Shown here in pieces: positions 1-10,202 of a stretch of DNA of 64,000 nucleotides. A model generated the notes under the pieces. The model worked only from the letters and a program-made list of their open reading frames with translations, made no database searches and had not been told where the DNA came from. The stretch is from NCBI GenBank assembly GCA_021817415.1, contig JAKAUZ010000013.1, positions 86,302 to 150,301 on the forward strand, given 5' to 3'. The number at the start of each line of letters is the position of its first letter. Position 1 is the first letter of the stretch. Origin of the DNA: Thermoplasmata archaeon (GTDB lineage Archaea > Thermoplasmatota > Thermoplasmata > Thermoplasmatales > GCA-001856825). Both the position numbers and the translations under genes were made by a program.

Positions 1-1
1 G

Positions 2-118
2 ACAGTTGTGGCCATAGGAGGAGTTGACATTACCCCCAGGAAGGAAAAAGAGGGGAAATTCTATCGTGCAGCTTCTCCCGAAGAAGCAGTCGAGATAGCA
101 CTGTCTATTGTAAATTGA
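2..118 (+). CDS. C-terminal fragment of an unidentified protein (truncated by window start)
   Basis: Open frame from base 2 to TGA at 116-118: TVVAIGGVDITPRKEKEGKFYRAASPEEAVEIALSIVN*. Confidence 0.5.
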   Translation, partial: TVVAIGGVDITPRKEKEGKFYRAASPEEAVEIALSIVN

Positions 119-184
119 AAAAATATCATCAATGCCCAAAACTTCAAAGGATAAACTCTTACTATTCAAAACAACTACCCCATC

Positions 185-1456
185 ATGGCACTTTCAGACG
201 CAATATGGTTCAGGCAGAAAGCAGAAGAGCACAACAACCTCTTCAGGCATTCGATCCCCTTAATTGCAAGTGAAAATTTGATAAGCCCGATTACCAAGGA
301 AATGATAGTATCAGACCTTAACAACAGATATGCAGAAGGGCTTCCAGGTCACAGGTATTACCAAGGAAACAGAATAGTGGATGAAATAGAGACAAGGACT
401 GAGCAGTTAATGAAAACACTTTTCAATTCAAAACAGGCAGACGTAAGACCCATTTCTGGGACTAATGCTAACCAGGCTCTGGTATTCGCACTTGGAGAAC
501 CTGGTGATAAGATTCTTTCACCCAGTTTGGATTCAGGGGCGCACATATCATCAGCAGAATTCGGTGCCGTTGGGATGAGGGGATTAAAATCTTCTCACAT
601 GTCCTTTGATTTCAATGAGATGAAGATTGATGTGGACGAAACAAGGAAGATAATATTATCGGAAAAGCCTAAAATTACTCTATTTGGATTTTCTGTATTC
701 CTCTTCCCTGCTCCGATCAAGGAACTGAAAAATGATCTTGACGAAGTTGGTTCAAAGATATGGTATGATGGTGCGCACGTTTTGGGGCTGATTGCTGGTA
801 AAAGATTCCAGGACCCATTAAGGGAAGGTGCAGACTTGATCACTGGAAGTACGCACAAAACTTTTCCGGGCCCACAACACGGAGCCATATTGGGGAACAC
901 CGATGACGAGACATGGAAGAAGGTCAGGAGAGGAGTATTTCCAGGAGTATTGAGCAACCATCATCTTGGAATGATGGCTGGACTGGGAGTCACTGCCTCA
1001 GAAATGCTCGAATTCGGGGAGACTTACGCAGACTCCGTAATAACCAATGCAAAGACGCTGGCACAAGAACTTCATTCTTTAGGATTCAATGTACTCGCAG
1101 AAAAATCTGGATTCACTGAAAGCCACACCATCCTCGTTGACGTAAAAGGGAATGGAGGTGGGAAATATGTCGCCGAGACATTGGAAGCAAACGGTATTAT
1201 ACTGAACAAGAACATGATTCCTGGAGATTCAAACAAGAAAGCACAGGACCCATCTGGAATAAGGATCGGTACCCAGGAAGTCACCAGAATAGGTATGGGA
1301 AGAAGCGAAATGGTTCATGTCGCCAACCTGATTTACTCGGCATTGAACGGTAAAGACGTAAGGGAGGATGTCAGGGATCTAAAGGAACAATTCCAGGAAG
1401 TAAAGTATTGTTACGGAAAAGAGACAGCATATAACTTCCTGCAGTTGTACAGGTAG
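185..1456 (+). CDS. glyA: Serine hydroxymethyltransferase
   Basis: 423 aa; NRYAEGLPGHRYYQGN and GSTHKTFPGPQHGAILGN (PLP-lysine region) are SHMT signatures. Confidence 0.93.
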   Translation: MALSDAIWFRQKAEEHNNLFRHSIPLIASENLISPITKEMIVSDLNNRYAEGLPGHRYYQGNRIVDEIETRTEQLMKTLFNSKQADVRPISGTNANQALVFALGEPGDKILSPSLDSGAHISSAEFGAVGMRGLKSSHMSFDFNEMKIDVDETRKIILSEKPKITLFGFSVFLFPAPIKELKNDLDEVGSKIWYDGAHVLGLIAGKRFQDPLREGADLITGSTHKTFPGPQHGAILGNTDDETWKKVRRGVFPGVLSNHHLGMMAGLGVTASEMLEFGETYADSVITNAKTLAQELHSLGFNVLAEKSGFTESHTILVDVKGNGGGKYVAETLEANGIILNKNMIPGDSNKKAQDPSGIRIGTQEVTRIGMGRSEMVHVANLIYSALNGKDVREDVRDLKEQFQEVKYCYGKETAYNFLQLYR

Positions 1457-1804
1457 AAGAAATAGATTCAGGGGTAAAGATTCGCGATCTTAGCGTGCAA
1501 GGACTTGATATACAAAGTTCCGGTATGACTATAGATTCAACATTGAACGCGTTTCTTTTGGCACACATCTATGCTTCCCACAACAGAAAACTAATCCTTC
1601 TACGGAACCAAAATGATAATTGAAGATATCCAAGCTTTGAGAGGATCATTAAAACTCCTGATGACGGCATATTATATTGCCTTGCAGACAGCACCTGAAG
1701 AGGAATATTTCTTCAAAAACCACCGTTTTCCAAATTAGAATACTTGAAAGAAAAAACTCAAAAGTATTAAATTTTCGAATTATATCAGTCTTGACCCGTG
1801 GTAT

Positions 1805-2695
1805 ATGATGACAGACTCACTTGCTGAACTTGAGAACAAACGATTGGTTGTCAAAAAAAGTCTAGATGAAACGAAAAATGGCAGAGACCAATTAAGAGAA
1901 GAAATGGATAGATACGCTGAAGAGCGAGACAAACTTAACAACAAGGTTAAGGAGCTTAATAAAAACCTGAAGGAAATGAAGGCAAAGAAAGATGAAATGT
2001 CCGCTAAGGCTGCTGAGCTTAAGATAATTAAGGATAAAATTACACAGGAACTGAGGAAGGAACTGGACAACAGGAAGATGTTGAAAAATTCAATCATAAG
2101 AAACAAGGGAAGGCAAATTGACGTCAAGAAAATGAAGAAAGAGAGAGATGACCTTATTAAGAGACAAATGACAGGTGTTTTTAACAAAAAAGAAGAAGTG
2201 GAAATAGTCAAGAGAATTAGAGAAATGGACCGAACCATCAAGGGATATGAAAAGGAAACTGAAGAAATAGCAATGGATGACGAGAATTACAAGAAACTCG
2301 ATGAAGACATCAAGACGAAAAGGGAGACGGTAAAAAGGACACAAGATGAGTACCAAGCATTAATCAGAGAAGTAATCAAGATGAGGGATGCGCAGAACAA
2401 GGTTTATGAAGAAATGATAGAAACGAGAGGAAAAGCTGATGAAATACACGAGAAATATCTGCAAATTCAAGCGGACCTTTTTAAACAAAACCAGAAACTA
2501 GACGAGCTATTCAACAACATAAGAGAATATGAAAAGATTATTGTTGGTATAAAGCAGAAACAATCAAAAGAAAAGAAAAAGGTAAGGGAAAATGAAACAA
2601 AGGTAAAAGCTGAAGAAATCTACGACAAATTCAAGAATGGAGAATCACTGTCTACGGAGGACATACTGGTTCTCCAGAAAGCAGGCTTCCTCTGA
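1805..2695 (+). CDS. Long coiled-coil protein (archaeal COG1340-like)
   Basis: 296 aa, almost entirely charged heptad-like sequence; ends TGATG-overlapped with next gene. Confidence 0.75.
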   Translation: MMTDSLAELENKRLVVKKSLDETKNGRDQLREEMDRYAEERDKLNNKVKELNKNLKEMKAKKDEMSAKAAELKIIKDKITQELRKELDNRKMLKNSIIRNKGRQIDVKKMKKERDDLIKRQMTGVFNKKEEVEIVKRIREMDRTIKGYEKETEEIAMDDENYKKLDEDIKTKRETVKRTQDEYQALIREVIKMRDAQNKVYEEMIETRGKADEIHEKYLQIQADLFKQNQKLDELFNNIREYEKIIVGIKQKQSKEKKKVRENETKVKAEEIYDKFKNGESLSTEDILVLQKAGFL

Positions 2696-3093
2696 TGGAT
2701 ACAGTAGAACTTTATACTATCGTCGCGATTGTTCTCCTGATATTCACAATTGGCGCTTTTCTTTACGTTCGACCATCAAAGAAAGAAGCCGATGTAGATG
2801 ACAAATTTTATAGCAGGATTGCATTGGCAGAAGAGATACTTAACAGGCTTAAAGATAAAGAGAATATTGAAGTATTCAGGGCAAGACTCGAAAATTGCAA
2901 AAAACTTTACGAAACCAGGATGTATGAACAGACTGAAGATTGTGTGAATGGAATACTGAATGATCTGAGAAAAGGAGAGACCGAGCAGAAGAAGGAAGAT
3001 GAGGCTCAAGAAGTCTCAATTACGTGTAGCAAGTGCGGGACAAAATTCCTGAAGAAGTATGACTCTTGCCCCATCTGTGGAGCAAAACTATGA
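2695..3093 (+). CDS. Membrane-anchored protein with C-terminal zinc ribbon
   Basis: N-terminal TM helix; C-terminal CSKCGTKFLKKYDSCPICGAKL. Confidence 0.75.
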   Translation: MDTVELYTIVAIVLLIFTIGAFLYVRPSKKEADVDDKFYSRIALAEEILNRLKDKENIEVFRARLENCKKLYETRMYEQTEDCVNGILNDLRKGETEQKKEDEAQEVSITCSKCGTKFLKKYDSCPICGAKL

Positions 3094-3476
3094 AACTATA
3101 TCAGATTTTCTTGGTTACGGTCATATTATTTATAATTGCAGAATCTCTGCTGGTAGCGTATGGCCAGGTCAAACTCTATTTTTTCTTCTTCATCCCCATA
3201 TTCGAAACAAGTTCATTCATAGGAATTCTTCCAATTCTTCTTCTGTTAATCCCCTTCGTCTGGGCATGGCGTGAAGGAACTTCACCCTCTGGATACGTTA
3301 ACGTGCCTTCTCAACCTTATGCTGGAGAAAAGAAAAATAATAAAAGATTTGGTGGTTTCATAATGATAGGGCCGATACCGATTCTTTTCGGAAACAAGAT
3401 AGACAAAAATCTGCTATTGATACTGGTTTTAATCATGGTCTCTCTCGTATTATTATGGATTGTCTTCATTAGATGA
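3090..3476 (+). CDS. DUF131/TIGR00304-like archaeal membrane protein
   Basis: ATG at 3090 overlaps upstream TGA as ATGA (track start 3066 likely too early); GGFIMIGPIPILFGNK motif and TM helices. Confidence 0.75.
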   Translation: MKLYQIFLVTVILFIIAESLLVAYGQVKLYFFFFIPIFETSSFIGILPILLLLIPFVWAWREGTSPSGYVNVPSQPYAGEKKNNKRFGGFIMIGPIPILFGNKIDKNLLLILVLIMVSLVLLWIVFIR

Positions 3477-4472
3477 TACGACCGTCCCCTCTATTTTGCC
3501 TCCCTTTCTGAGGAGGACTCCCCCACCAATGACGGAGTCGTTCACGCTCACACCTTCCCCCAGCACTGAATTGAAGGAGAGAATGGAGTCAGTAACTTTG
3601 CTCATGCGCCCAATAAAGCTTCCACTGTAGAGGACAGAATTAGTCAGAATGACATCGTCCTCAATTACGACGTCATCATATATTGCAGTGTTCTCAATCC
3701 TGCAATTTTTTCCGATTGTGACGTTCTTTCCAATGTACGAACTTCCCTTGATATTCGGTTGCCTGCGCTTCCTCGGCAAGTTTTGGGACATGATTATATT
3801 TGCCCTGATCAGATCAAGGGGCCTTCCTATATCGATCCATATTCCCCCAATTTCAAATCCACCGATGCGTTTTCCTTCCTTTTGCAGGGCCGGGATCAAT
3901 TCTTTTGCAATATCGCTTGGGCCCCTTCTGGGAATGTAATCCAGCACTTCTTGTTCCATAACATAAATTCCCGCATTTGCCAAATGTGATACGGGGTTTG
4001 ATTTAGGTTTTTCCTGGAATTCTATTATCCTTCTATCCTTGAGCTTTACAACACCAAATTCAGATGGATTGTCCACTTTCGTCAATCCGATGGTTATCAT
4101 ATTCCGGTCACGTTTGTGTATTTGCAGTATTTTCCTCATATCTTCCTTGAAGACTGTGTCAGCATTACCTACCAGAAATGTATCGTCGAGGTATTTCTCT
4201 GTTTTCTTCAGTCCTCCAGCAGTTCCAAGTGGCTCCCTCTCAACTGAAAAAAGGAATGTTCCCTTTATGGGTGGTTTTCCAGAGAAGTATTCTATAATCT
4301 TCTCGTACCTGTAACTTGCTGTCAATATGAAGTCGCTGGAAACTCTTGAAAATGAATCCAATAGATAAAGTATGACCGGCCTTCCAGCGACAGGAATAAG
4401 GGACTTTGGGATGTTATCGGTCAGAGGGCGAAGCCTAGTCCCTAACCCTCCGGCCATCACTACGGATTTCAA
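3453..4472 (-). CDS. Sugar-phosphate nucleotidyltransferase with left-handed beta-helix C-terminus
   Basis: MKSVVMAGGLGTRLRPLTDNIPKSLIPVAGRP signature; hexapeptide-like repeats at C-terminus. Confidence 0.9.
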   Translation of the reverse strand: MKSVVMAGGLGTRLRPLTDNIPKSLIPVAGRPVILYLLDSFSRVSSDFILTASYRYEKIIEYFSGKPPIKGTFLFSVEREPLGTAGGLKKTEKYLDDTFLVGNADTVFKEDMRKILQIHKRDRNMITIGLTKVDNPSEFGVVKLKDRRIIEFQEKPKSNPVSHLANAGIYVMEQEVLDYIPRRGPSDIAKELIPALQKEGKRIGGFEIGGIWIDIGRPLDLIRANIIMSQNLPRKRRQPNIKGSSYIGKNVTIGKNCRIENTAIYDDVVIEDDVILTNSVLYSGSFIGRMSKVTDSILSFNSVLGEGVSVNDSVIGGGVLLRKGGKIEGTVVSSNEDNP

Positions 4473-4481
4473 AACAAGCCC

Positions 4482-5672
4482 TCAGATTGAATCTACGTTC
4501 CAGTCCAATCCTTTAAGACCTGTCATTTTTGTAATCTGTCCTACCCCTGATTTCGTGTCCAGCATGTATGGTGACTTGACCCCAGTCAGAACAACAAGTA
4601 CTTTTATTGTTCCCTTGAGTGAGGGATCTATTGATGCTCCCCAGATTATTCTTGCATTAGTGCTTATTCTTTGCTGTACTAGCCTAACGGCTGCCTCAGC
4701 TTCTGCTACAGTCATCTGGTCATCGCCAACAACTCTAACAAGAGCGCCCTTTGCTTCGGATATATCTGCTTCAATAAGCGGAGAGGATATTGCTTCCTGG
4801 ACGGCGGCTTCAACTTTGTTGTTCCCGCTGCTATCAGATTCTCCAATGCCTATCATTGCCACTCCTCCACCTGCCATAATTGTTTTGATATCGGCGTAAT
4901 CCAGATTTACCAGCCCCGGTTTGGTGATAATTTCCGTCAGTCCCTTCAAGGCCTCCATCAGTATCTCGTCTGCGACTTTGAATGCCTGATCCAGTGGCAG
5001 TCTTGGTACTAATTGAAGTAGCTTGTCGTTTGGAATGACGATAGTGGTATCTGAGTTCCTTCTTATTCTCTCTAGTCCATAAAGTGCATTTTCCATCCTG
5101 ACCCTTCCTTCAGCAGAAAATGGAAGTGTCACTACTGAAATCACCAGTGATTTCTGCCTCTTCGCGATTTCCGCGACTACTGGAGCTGAACCTGTACCAG
5201 TACCTCCGCCCATGCCTGCAGTGACAAATGTTATATCGATTCTGCCCATTGCATTTACTAATTCTTCCTCTGCTTCTCTTGTAGCTTCCTCCCCAACCTG
5301 TGGCAGTGCACCAGCGCCAAGGCCTCTTGTAGACCTCTTTCCTAAAAGGACCTTCCTATGCGCCTTTATAGTCAGAAGATGCTTTGCATCTGTATTTGCG
5401 GCAACCAACTCAGCCCCGTAAACGCCCTCCTCCATGCACCTGTTTACTGTATTACTCCCGCCACCTCCGCATCCAACTATCTTAATATTAACTTTCAATT
5501 GCTCTACAAGTTTTGCTAGCTCCTCATCATCAGGAGAAGCAATCGGCTGTCTTGGAGTCTGAAACCCAACGGGCCCATGCTGAGTGACTGGTTCTTCTTT
5601 TTCTTCGGGAACTTCCTCGCCCAGAGCATTTTTAATCAAAGATTTCATCGGCATAATCTGCACCTGTGTCAT
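4482..5672 (-). CDS. ftsZ: Cell division GTPase FtsZ
   Basis: GCGGGGSNTVNR, FVTAGMGGGTGTGSAPVVAEIAK tubulin/FtsZ signature. Confidence 0.95.
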   Translation of the reverse strand: MTQVQIMPMKSLIKNALGEEVPEEKEEPVTQHGPVGFQTPRQPIASPDDEELAKLVEQLKVNIKIVGCGGGGSNTVNRCMEEGVYGAELVAANTDAKHLLTIKAHRKVLLGKRSTRGLGAGALPQVGEEATREAEEELVNAMGRIDITFVTAGMGGGTGTGSAPVVAEIAKRQKSLVISVVTLPFSAEGRVRMENALYGLERIRRNSDTTIVIPNDKLLQLVPRLPLDQAFKVADEILMEALKGLTEIITKPGLVNLDYADIKTIMAGGGVAMIGIGESDSSGNNKVEAAVQEAISSPLIEADISEAKGALVRVVGDDQMTVAEAEAAVRLVQQRISTNARIIWGASIDPSLKGTIKVLVVLTGVKSPYMLDTKSGVGQITKMTGLKGLDWNVDSI

Positions 5673-5688
5673 CTATATGTATGACGAC

Positions 5689-5698
5689 ATATATATAC
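5689..5698 (-). promoter_or_regulatory. TATA-box for ftsZ (likely leaderless transcript)
   Basis: ATATATATAC about 20-25 nt upstream of the ftsZ ATG (5670-5672). Confidence 0.5.
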
Positions 5699-5999
5699 TT
5701 TATGAAATGGGTTTCCTATATTTCTTTTAAGAATATCTGAAAAGTCATTCTTTCCAATGAAGTATAACTTTTGAATATTATACATCTATTGTCGGACAGA
5801 CGTCAGAAATAAATATATTTAGTTTCGTGGATGTAATTATGTGACCTGATGTTGTGATTTGATTTATAAGAGTTTTGGAATAGCTCGACCATACTATTCA
5901 GATCAGCGGGAACGACAGTTCGCAAGAACAGTTTGGGAGTCAATAGTTAAAGGTCAGAAATGATTAAATATGCGGTATGAATTTTGTAGTAGTGAAATT

Positions 6000-8222
6000 A
6001 TGGTTGACTACGTAACTTTAGTAGTATGGGAGGCTCTTCAGGAGGACGTTGGTCTCATTCGTGCTAGAATAGACTTAGCCACAAGGGAGGCACTGGGTGT
6101 ATCTATTGGTGATATAATAAAGATCGACGGGAAAAAGGCTACTGCTGCAAGAGTCTTCAGGTTAAGCGAGGAAGAAGAGAACAGAGGAATAATAAGAATT
6201 GATCCACTGGTTCGTCAGAATTCTGGTGTCAAGGTTGGAGATAAAGTGAAAATTTCGAAGGCCGATGTCAAACCATCCGAAATGCTTGTCCTTGCACCAG
6301 TGATTGCTGAAAATCAGAGGATCAGGTTTGCACCCGGGATAGAAGATTATGTGAGAAGGTCACTGCTAAGAAGGCCGATAGTGGAAGGTGACATTATTTC
6401 AGTACAGGGCCTTGCACTTACTGGAAAAGGGGGTGTGTCGTTTAAAGTTGCAAAGGTCGGGCCGGGAAGGGGAATATTTGTTGTGACTGAAGAAACAATG
6501 ATAGAAATGAGGGAGGAAGCAGTCACAACAGAAGAAGAGGGGGAAACTATTACATACGAAGATATTGGAGGACTGGGAGAAGAACTCAAGAAAGTAAGGG
6601 AAATGATTGAACTTCCTCTAAAACATCCAGAGTTATTTGAAAGGTTGGGAATAGACCCTCCTAAAGGAGTGATCCTGTTCGGTCCACCCGGAACAGGCAA
6701 GACCTTGATTGCCAAAGCGGTCGCAAACGAATCCGGCGCAAGATTCTTCTCAATCAACGGGCCAGAAATCATCAACAAATTCTACGGTGAGAGCGAAAAG
6801 GCGTTAAGAGAGGCCTTTGATAAAGCCTCAAAGGAAGCTCCGTCTATAATATTCATTGACGAAATCGATTCAATTGCACCCAAAAGAGAAGAAACACAAG
6901 GGGAATTGGAGAGAAGAGTAGTTGCACAGCTGCTTACTCTTATGGATGGATTAAAGAGCAGGGGACAGGTTATTGTCATTGCCGCGACCAACCGACTGGA
7001 AGCAGTAGACCCCGCACTTAGAAGGCCAGGAAGGTTTGATAGGGAAATAGAGATTGGAGTCCCTGACAAAAAAGGTAGGAAAGAGATAATGCAAATCCAT
7101 TCAAGGGGGATGCCGATATCTGGAAAGCCCGAAGACAGGGAGAGGCTCCTGGAAGAACTTGCATCACTCACTCACGGGTTTGTAGGCGCTGATTTGGCGG
7201 CATTGGCCAGAGAAGCTGCCATGAAAGCACTTAGGAGATACCTCCCGGAAATAGATCTTGACAATCCTATTCCCACTGAAATACTGGAAAAAATGCAAGT
7301 CAGTAGGGAGGACTTCATGAATGCCTTGAAGGAGATAGAGCCTTCATCTCTAAGAGAGGTAACCATTGAAATCCCTAACGTATTGTGGGAAGACATCGGT
7401 TCACTGGAAGATGTGAAGAAGGAACTTGTGGAAGCGGTGGAAATGCCAGTCAAGAATCCTGAGGTCTATGAGAGAATGGGAATAAGGTCCCCGAAAGGAA
7501 TACTCTTTTTCGGCCCTCCAGGAACAGGCAAAACGCTACTCGCCAAAGCAGTTGCCACCGAGAGTCAGTCAAATTTTATATCCATAAAGGGACCAGAGGT
7601 GATGAGTAAATGGGTGGGAGAATCGGAGAAGGCAGTCAGGGAAATATTCAAGAAAGCGAAGCAGAGCGCTCCAACAATAGTATTCCTGGATGAACTGGAT
7701 GCAATTGCCCCAAGAAGAGGTGTCTATGCGTCATCTGGCGTTACTGACAGAATAGTGAATCAGCTCCTGACCAGTCTAGATGGAATGGAATCAATGAAAG
7801 ACGTAGTTATTCTTGCAGCTACAAACAGACTCGACATTATTGACCCTGCTCTTCTTCGACCAGGAAGATTTGACAAAATTATATATATACCGCCACCCAA
7901 CAAAGAAGCCAGACTGAAAATTCTTGAAGTGCACACAAGGAAAGTGCCCATAGACAAGGATGTTGATCTTGAGAACTTAGCAGAAAGGACTGAACATTAC
8001 TCCGGTGCAGACCTTGAAAACCTGGTAAGGGAGGCAGCACTTGAAGCAATTAGAGAAGACCTTGCAACAAAAAAAGTTACAAGGGAGAATTTTGAGAAGG
8101 CTCTACAGAGGATAAAACCATCACTTGATGAGGAAACAATAAAATATTACGAAGACGTATCTAAAAACATGGGCAGGGAGATGAAGCCTGCCAAGAGAGA
8201 AGATCTGATATACTACAGGTGA
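6000..8222 (+). CDS. VAT / Cdc48-type double-AAA ATPase
   Basis: Two Walker A (GPPGTGKT) and Walker B ([18 protein letters not shown]) motifs; N-domain; ATG at 6000 (MVDYVTLVV) preferred over track start 5970. Confidence 0.93.
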   Translation: MVDYVTLVVWEALQEDVGLIRARIDLATREALGVSIGDIIKIDGKKATAARVFRLSEEEENRGIIRIDPLVRQNSGVKVGDKVKISKADVKPSEMLVLAPVIAENQRIRFAPGIEDYVRRSLLRRPIVEGDIISVQGLALTGKGGVSFKVAKVGPGRGIFVVTEETMIEMREEAVTTEEEGETITYEDIGGLGEELKKVREMIELPLKHPELFERLGIDPPKGVILFGPPGTGKTLIAKAVANESGARFFSINGPEIINKFYGESEKALREAFDKASKEAPSIIFIDEIDSIAPKREETQGELERRVVAQLLTLMDGLKSRGQVIVIAATNRLEAVDPALRRPGRFDREIEIGVPDKKGRKEIMQIHSRGMPISGKPEDRERLLEELASLTHGFVGADLAALAREAAMKALRRYLPEIDLDNPIPTEILEKMQVSREDFMNALKEIEPSSLREVTIEIPNVLWEDIGSLEDVKKELVEAVEMPVKNPEVYERMGIRSPKGILFFGPPGTGKTLLAKAVATESQSNFISIKGPEVMSKWVGESEKAVREIFKKAKQSAPTIVFLDELDAIAPRRGVYASSGVTDRIVNQLLTSLDGMESMKDVVILAATNRLDIIDPALLRPGRFDKIIYIPPPNKEARLKILEVHTRKVPIDKDVDLENLAERTEHYSGADLENLVREAALEAIREDLATKKVTRENFEKALQRIKPSLDEETIKYYEDVSKNMGREMKPAKREDLIYYR

Positions 8223-8470
8223 TAAAAATGAGAAAATTCGTAACTGAACTGAAAGGAAAAACGGTAATGACAAGCGAGGGTCTTATACTTGGGGTAATTT
8301 CAAATTTCGTTGTAGACACGGAGACCGGTCAAGTCAATCATGTACTAGTCAATCCTTCAGAAGGGATTGAGAGCGATAAATATGAGAAAGATGCACAGGG
8401 CAGGCTTGCAATTCCATTCAAGACCATGAAATCGGTGAAAGACGTTGTTGTTCTAGAGGTCAAACAATAA
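8219..8470 (+). CDS. PRC-barrel domain protein
   Basis: 83 aa: [38 protein letters not shown]. Confidence 0.8.
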   Translation: MIKMRKFVTELKGKTVMTSEGLILGVISNFVVDTETGQVNHVLVNPSEGIESDKYEKDAQGRLAIPFKTMKSVKDVVVLEVKQ

Positions 8471-8707
8471 GCTTAATTTTATTTTTTATAAGTTCAATTT
8501 GAACTGACGTCATTAATAATTTATTATCTCTTCCACTTTTGAACATATTAATGTCTTGCGGCATTAAAATATGAAGCTATCTCTAAAGGTGAACTGGGCA
8601 GGTGCAATCTTAATACACTCTTACCAAACTACTAAGTGGTTTATTCAAACTATTTGAATACAAACGCTTAAATTCTCTGCGTAATAAGGGGTAGAAAAGG
8701 TGCTCTG

Positions 8708-8815
8708 ATGAAGAGGAGTTCAAGGGACTGGAAGAAAAGACACAAGATGCGATGGAAATGGAGAAAGAAGAGAATTAGAAGATTAAAGAGGATCAGAAGA
8801 GCATCTAGGAGCTAA
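8708..8815 (+). CDS. rpl41e: Ribosomal protein eL41 (L41e)
   Basis: 35-aa ORF below the track cutoff: MKRSSRDWKKRHKMRWKWRKKRIRRLKRIRRASRS; MRWKWRKKRxRRLKRxRR is the L41e signature (internal ATG at 8747 could be an alternative start). Confidence 0.85.
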   Translation: MKRSSRDWKKRHKMRWKWRKKRIRRLKRIRRASRS

Positions 8816-8816
8816 A

Positions 8817-8955
8817 GGGCGCATGGGGTAGTCAGGCATCCTAGCGGGCTCCAGTTAGGGGTTGATTAAATGTGGGTCATCTGACCATGATGATAAACTG
8901 GAGCGATGACCCTAAGAGAGACCCGCAGATCTGGGTTCAAATCCCAGTGCGCCCA
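8817..8955 (+). tRNA. tRNA-Trp (CCA) with a 66-nt intron at 8855-8920
   Basis: Acceptor GGGCGCA/TGCGCCC, T-arm CTGGGTTCAAATCCCAG, anticodon stem GCGGG/CCCGC, loop CTCCAG^intron^A; anticodon CCA at 8851-8853. Confidence 0.9.
8855..8920 (+). ncRNA. Candidate box C/D guide RNA within the pre-tRNA-Trp intron
   Basis: C-like TGATTA (8863-8868), D' CTGA (8881-8884), C' ATGATGA (8887-8893), D-like ATGA (8906-8909); guides pair to C34 and nt 39 of the same tRNA with +5 spacing. Confidence 0.7.
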
Positions 8956-9005
8956 TACTGCGAATCTAAGCCACAAAGTGCCTCCAAACCTCCTTTAATT
9001 CAATT

Positions 9006-9677
9006 TTATTCGGACTTTAACAAATCTAAAAAGTACATGTTATCTCTCAAAACTACTTCGCCCTTCTTAAATAGAACTGGCCTGGAGAATGTTGGGCCAT
9101 CGTAAACGAATGTATGGAACTCCCCATTCTCACCGCAAGGGTCAACATTATTTGGCAGGTTTTCAAGCAAGGTCTCGTCGAATTCCATTCCCGCAAACTT
9201 TTCACCCAATTTCCGGGAGTCTACAGAACACAGTATGGCTCTGAAACCTGCCTTAATAAACTCCTCTGCAAGATCCCCAGTGTTCCTGCCCCATAACGGA
9301 AAAATGCATCCCATTCCCTCCCTGGCCATCCTTGATTCCCTGTATTCCCTAATGTCTTGAAGAAATATGTCACCGAATGCTACCCATTTTATCCCTTCCA
9401 TCCTATATTTGATGACTTTTTCTCTCATAACCGCCTCATATTCGTCATTTGAGGTATTCTTTGAAATGTAAGCAATGTCAAGGTCTCTTGATACCCTGCT
9501 AGCCTGTGTCTCAATAAGGTCTGTCCTGATACCGTGTATACTGACTCTCCCATAATCTCTAGTGACGCTGGTAAGTAGATATTTAGGTTCATACTTCCCT
9601 TCTGATATTAATTTGTAAAGTGAAAGATTGCTGTCCTTTCCTCCACTCCACGAAAGGGCTATGTTTTCCCCGGGCAC
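9006..9677 (-). CDS. PP-loop ATP-binding protein, diphthine-ammonia ligase (Dph6/DUF71) family
   Basis: ALSWSGGKDSNLSLYKL PP-loop; WVAFGDIFLQDIREYRE and LDPCGENGEFHTFVYDGP family motifs. Confidence 0.85.
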   Translation of the reverse strand: MPGENIALSWSGGKDSNLSLYKLISEGKYEPKYLLTSVTRDYGRVSIHGIRTDLIETQASRVSRDLDIAYISKNTSNDEYEAVMREKVIKYRMEGIKWVAFGDIFLQDIREYRESRMAREGMGCIFPLWGRNTGDLAEEFIKAGFRAILCSVDSRKLGEKFAGMEFDETLLENLPNNVDPCGENGEFHTFVYDGPTFSRPVLFKKGEVVLRDNMYFLDLLKSE

Positions 9678-9761
9678 TTTCAGCTTATAGAAATGAACTA
9701 TTAATCATTTTATCAACGAATCACTGAAATGATTACTACTATAAGTGAAGATTTAATATCA

Positions 9762-9776
9762 TTAGTATATACCTAA
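9762..9776 (+). promoter_or_regulatory. Putative operator for the adjacent DtxR-like regulator
   Basis: TTAGTATATACCTAA, imperfect inverted repeat TTAG...CTAA a few nt upstream of the ATG at 9780. Confidence 0.4.
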
Positions 9777-9779
9777 CAT

Positions 9780-10202
9780 ATGAGCAATGACACTAATACC
9801 ATTACAAAGCGAGAAAGAGATTGTGTCATATGTCTAAAGGAAAACTCTTCAAGTGGTTTTCCAATGAGACTTCACCAGGTAGCTGCACTGATGAACATAA
9901 AGGCACCCACCGCTCTTAATCTAATTAGAAGACTCGAAAGAAAGAATCTAGTGGAAATACAGGATGGAATGGCAATGTTAACTAAGAAAGGGGAAGAAAC
10001 AGTAATAAGGATACTTCTAGTCCACAGAACATACGAGTCTCTGTTGTGTCAAAGCGGAGTACCAAAAGAAACTGCTTGTGAAGAAGTTGCCGAAGTTGAC
10101 TATCTCATGTCAGAAGATAATGCCAGGCTCGTTCTAAAGAAGATTGGAAGTCCCGAGAAATGTCCACACGGGAAACCAATACCAATGGAGGAATTGCATT
10201 GA
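9780..10202 (+). CDS. DtxR/MntR-type metal-dependent transcriptional regulator
   Basis: N-terminal wHTH, C-terminal CEEVAEVDYLMSEDNARLVLKKIGSPEKCPHGKPIP typical of DtxR dimer/metal domain. Confidence 0.8.
   Translation: MSNDTNTITKRERDCVICLKENSSSGFPMRLHQVAALMNIKAPTALNLIRRLERKNLVEIQDGMAMLTKKGEETVIRILLVHRTYESLLCQSGVPKETACEEVAEVDYLMSEDNARLVLKKIGSPEKCPHGKPIPMEELH

Noticed and set aside
1780-2241. 153-aa minus-strand ORF opposite the coiled-coil gene
   Set aside because: Low-complexity Ser/Leu/Phe antisense of charged repeats
4372-4899. 175-aa plus-strand ORF across the nucleotidyltransferase/ftsZ junction
   Set aside because: Antisense to two confident genes; composition not protein-like
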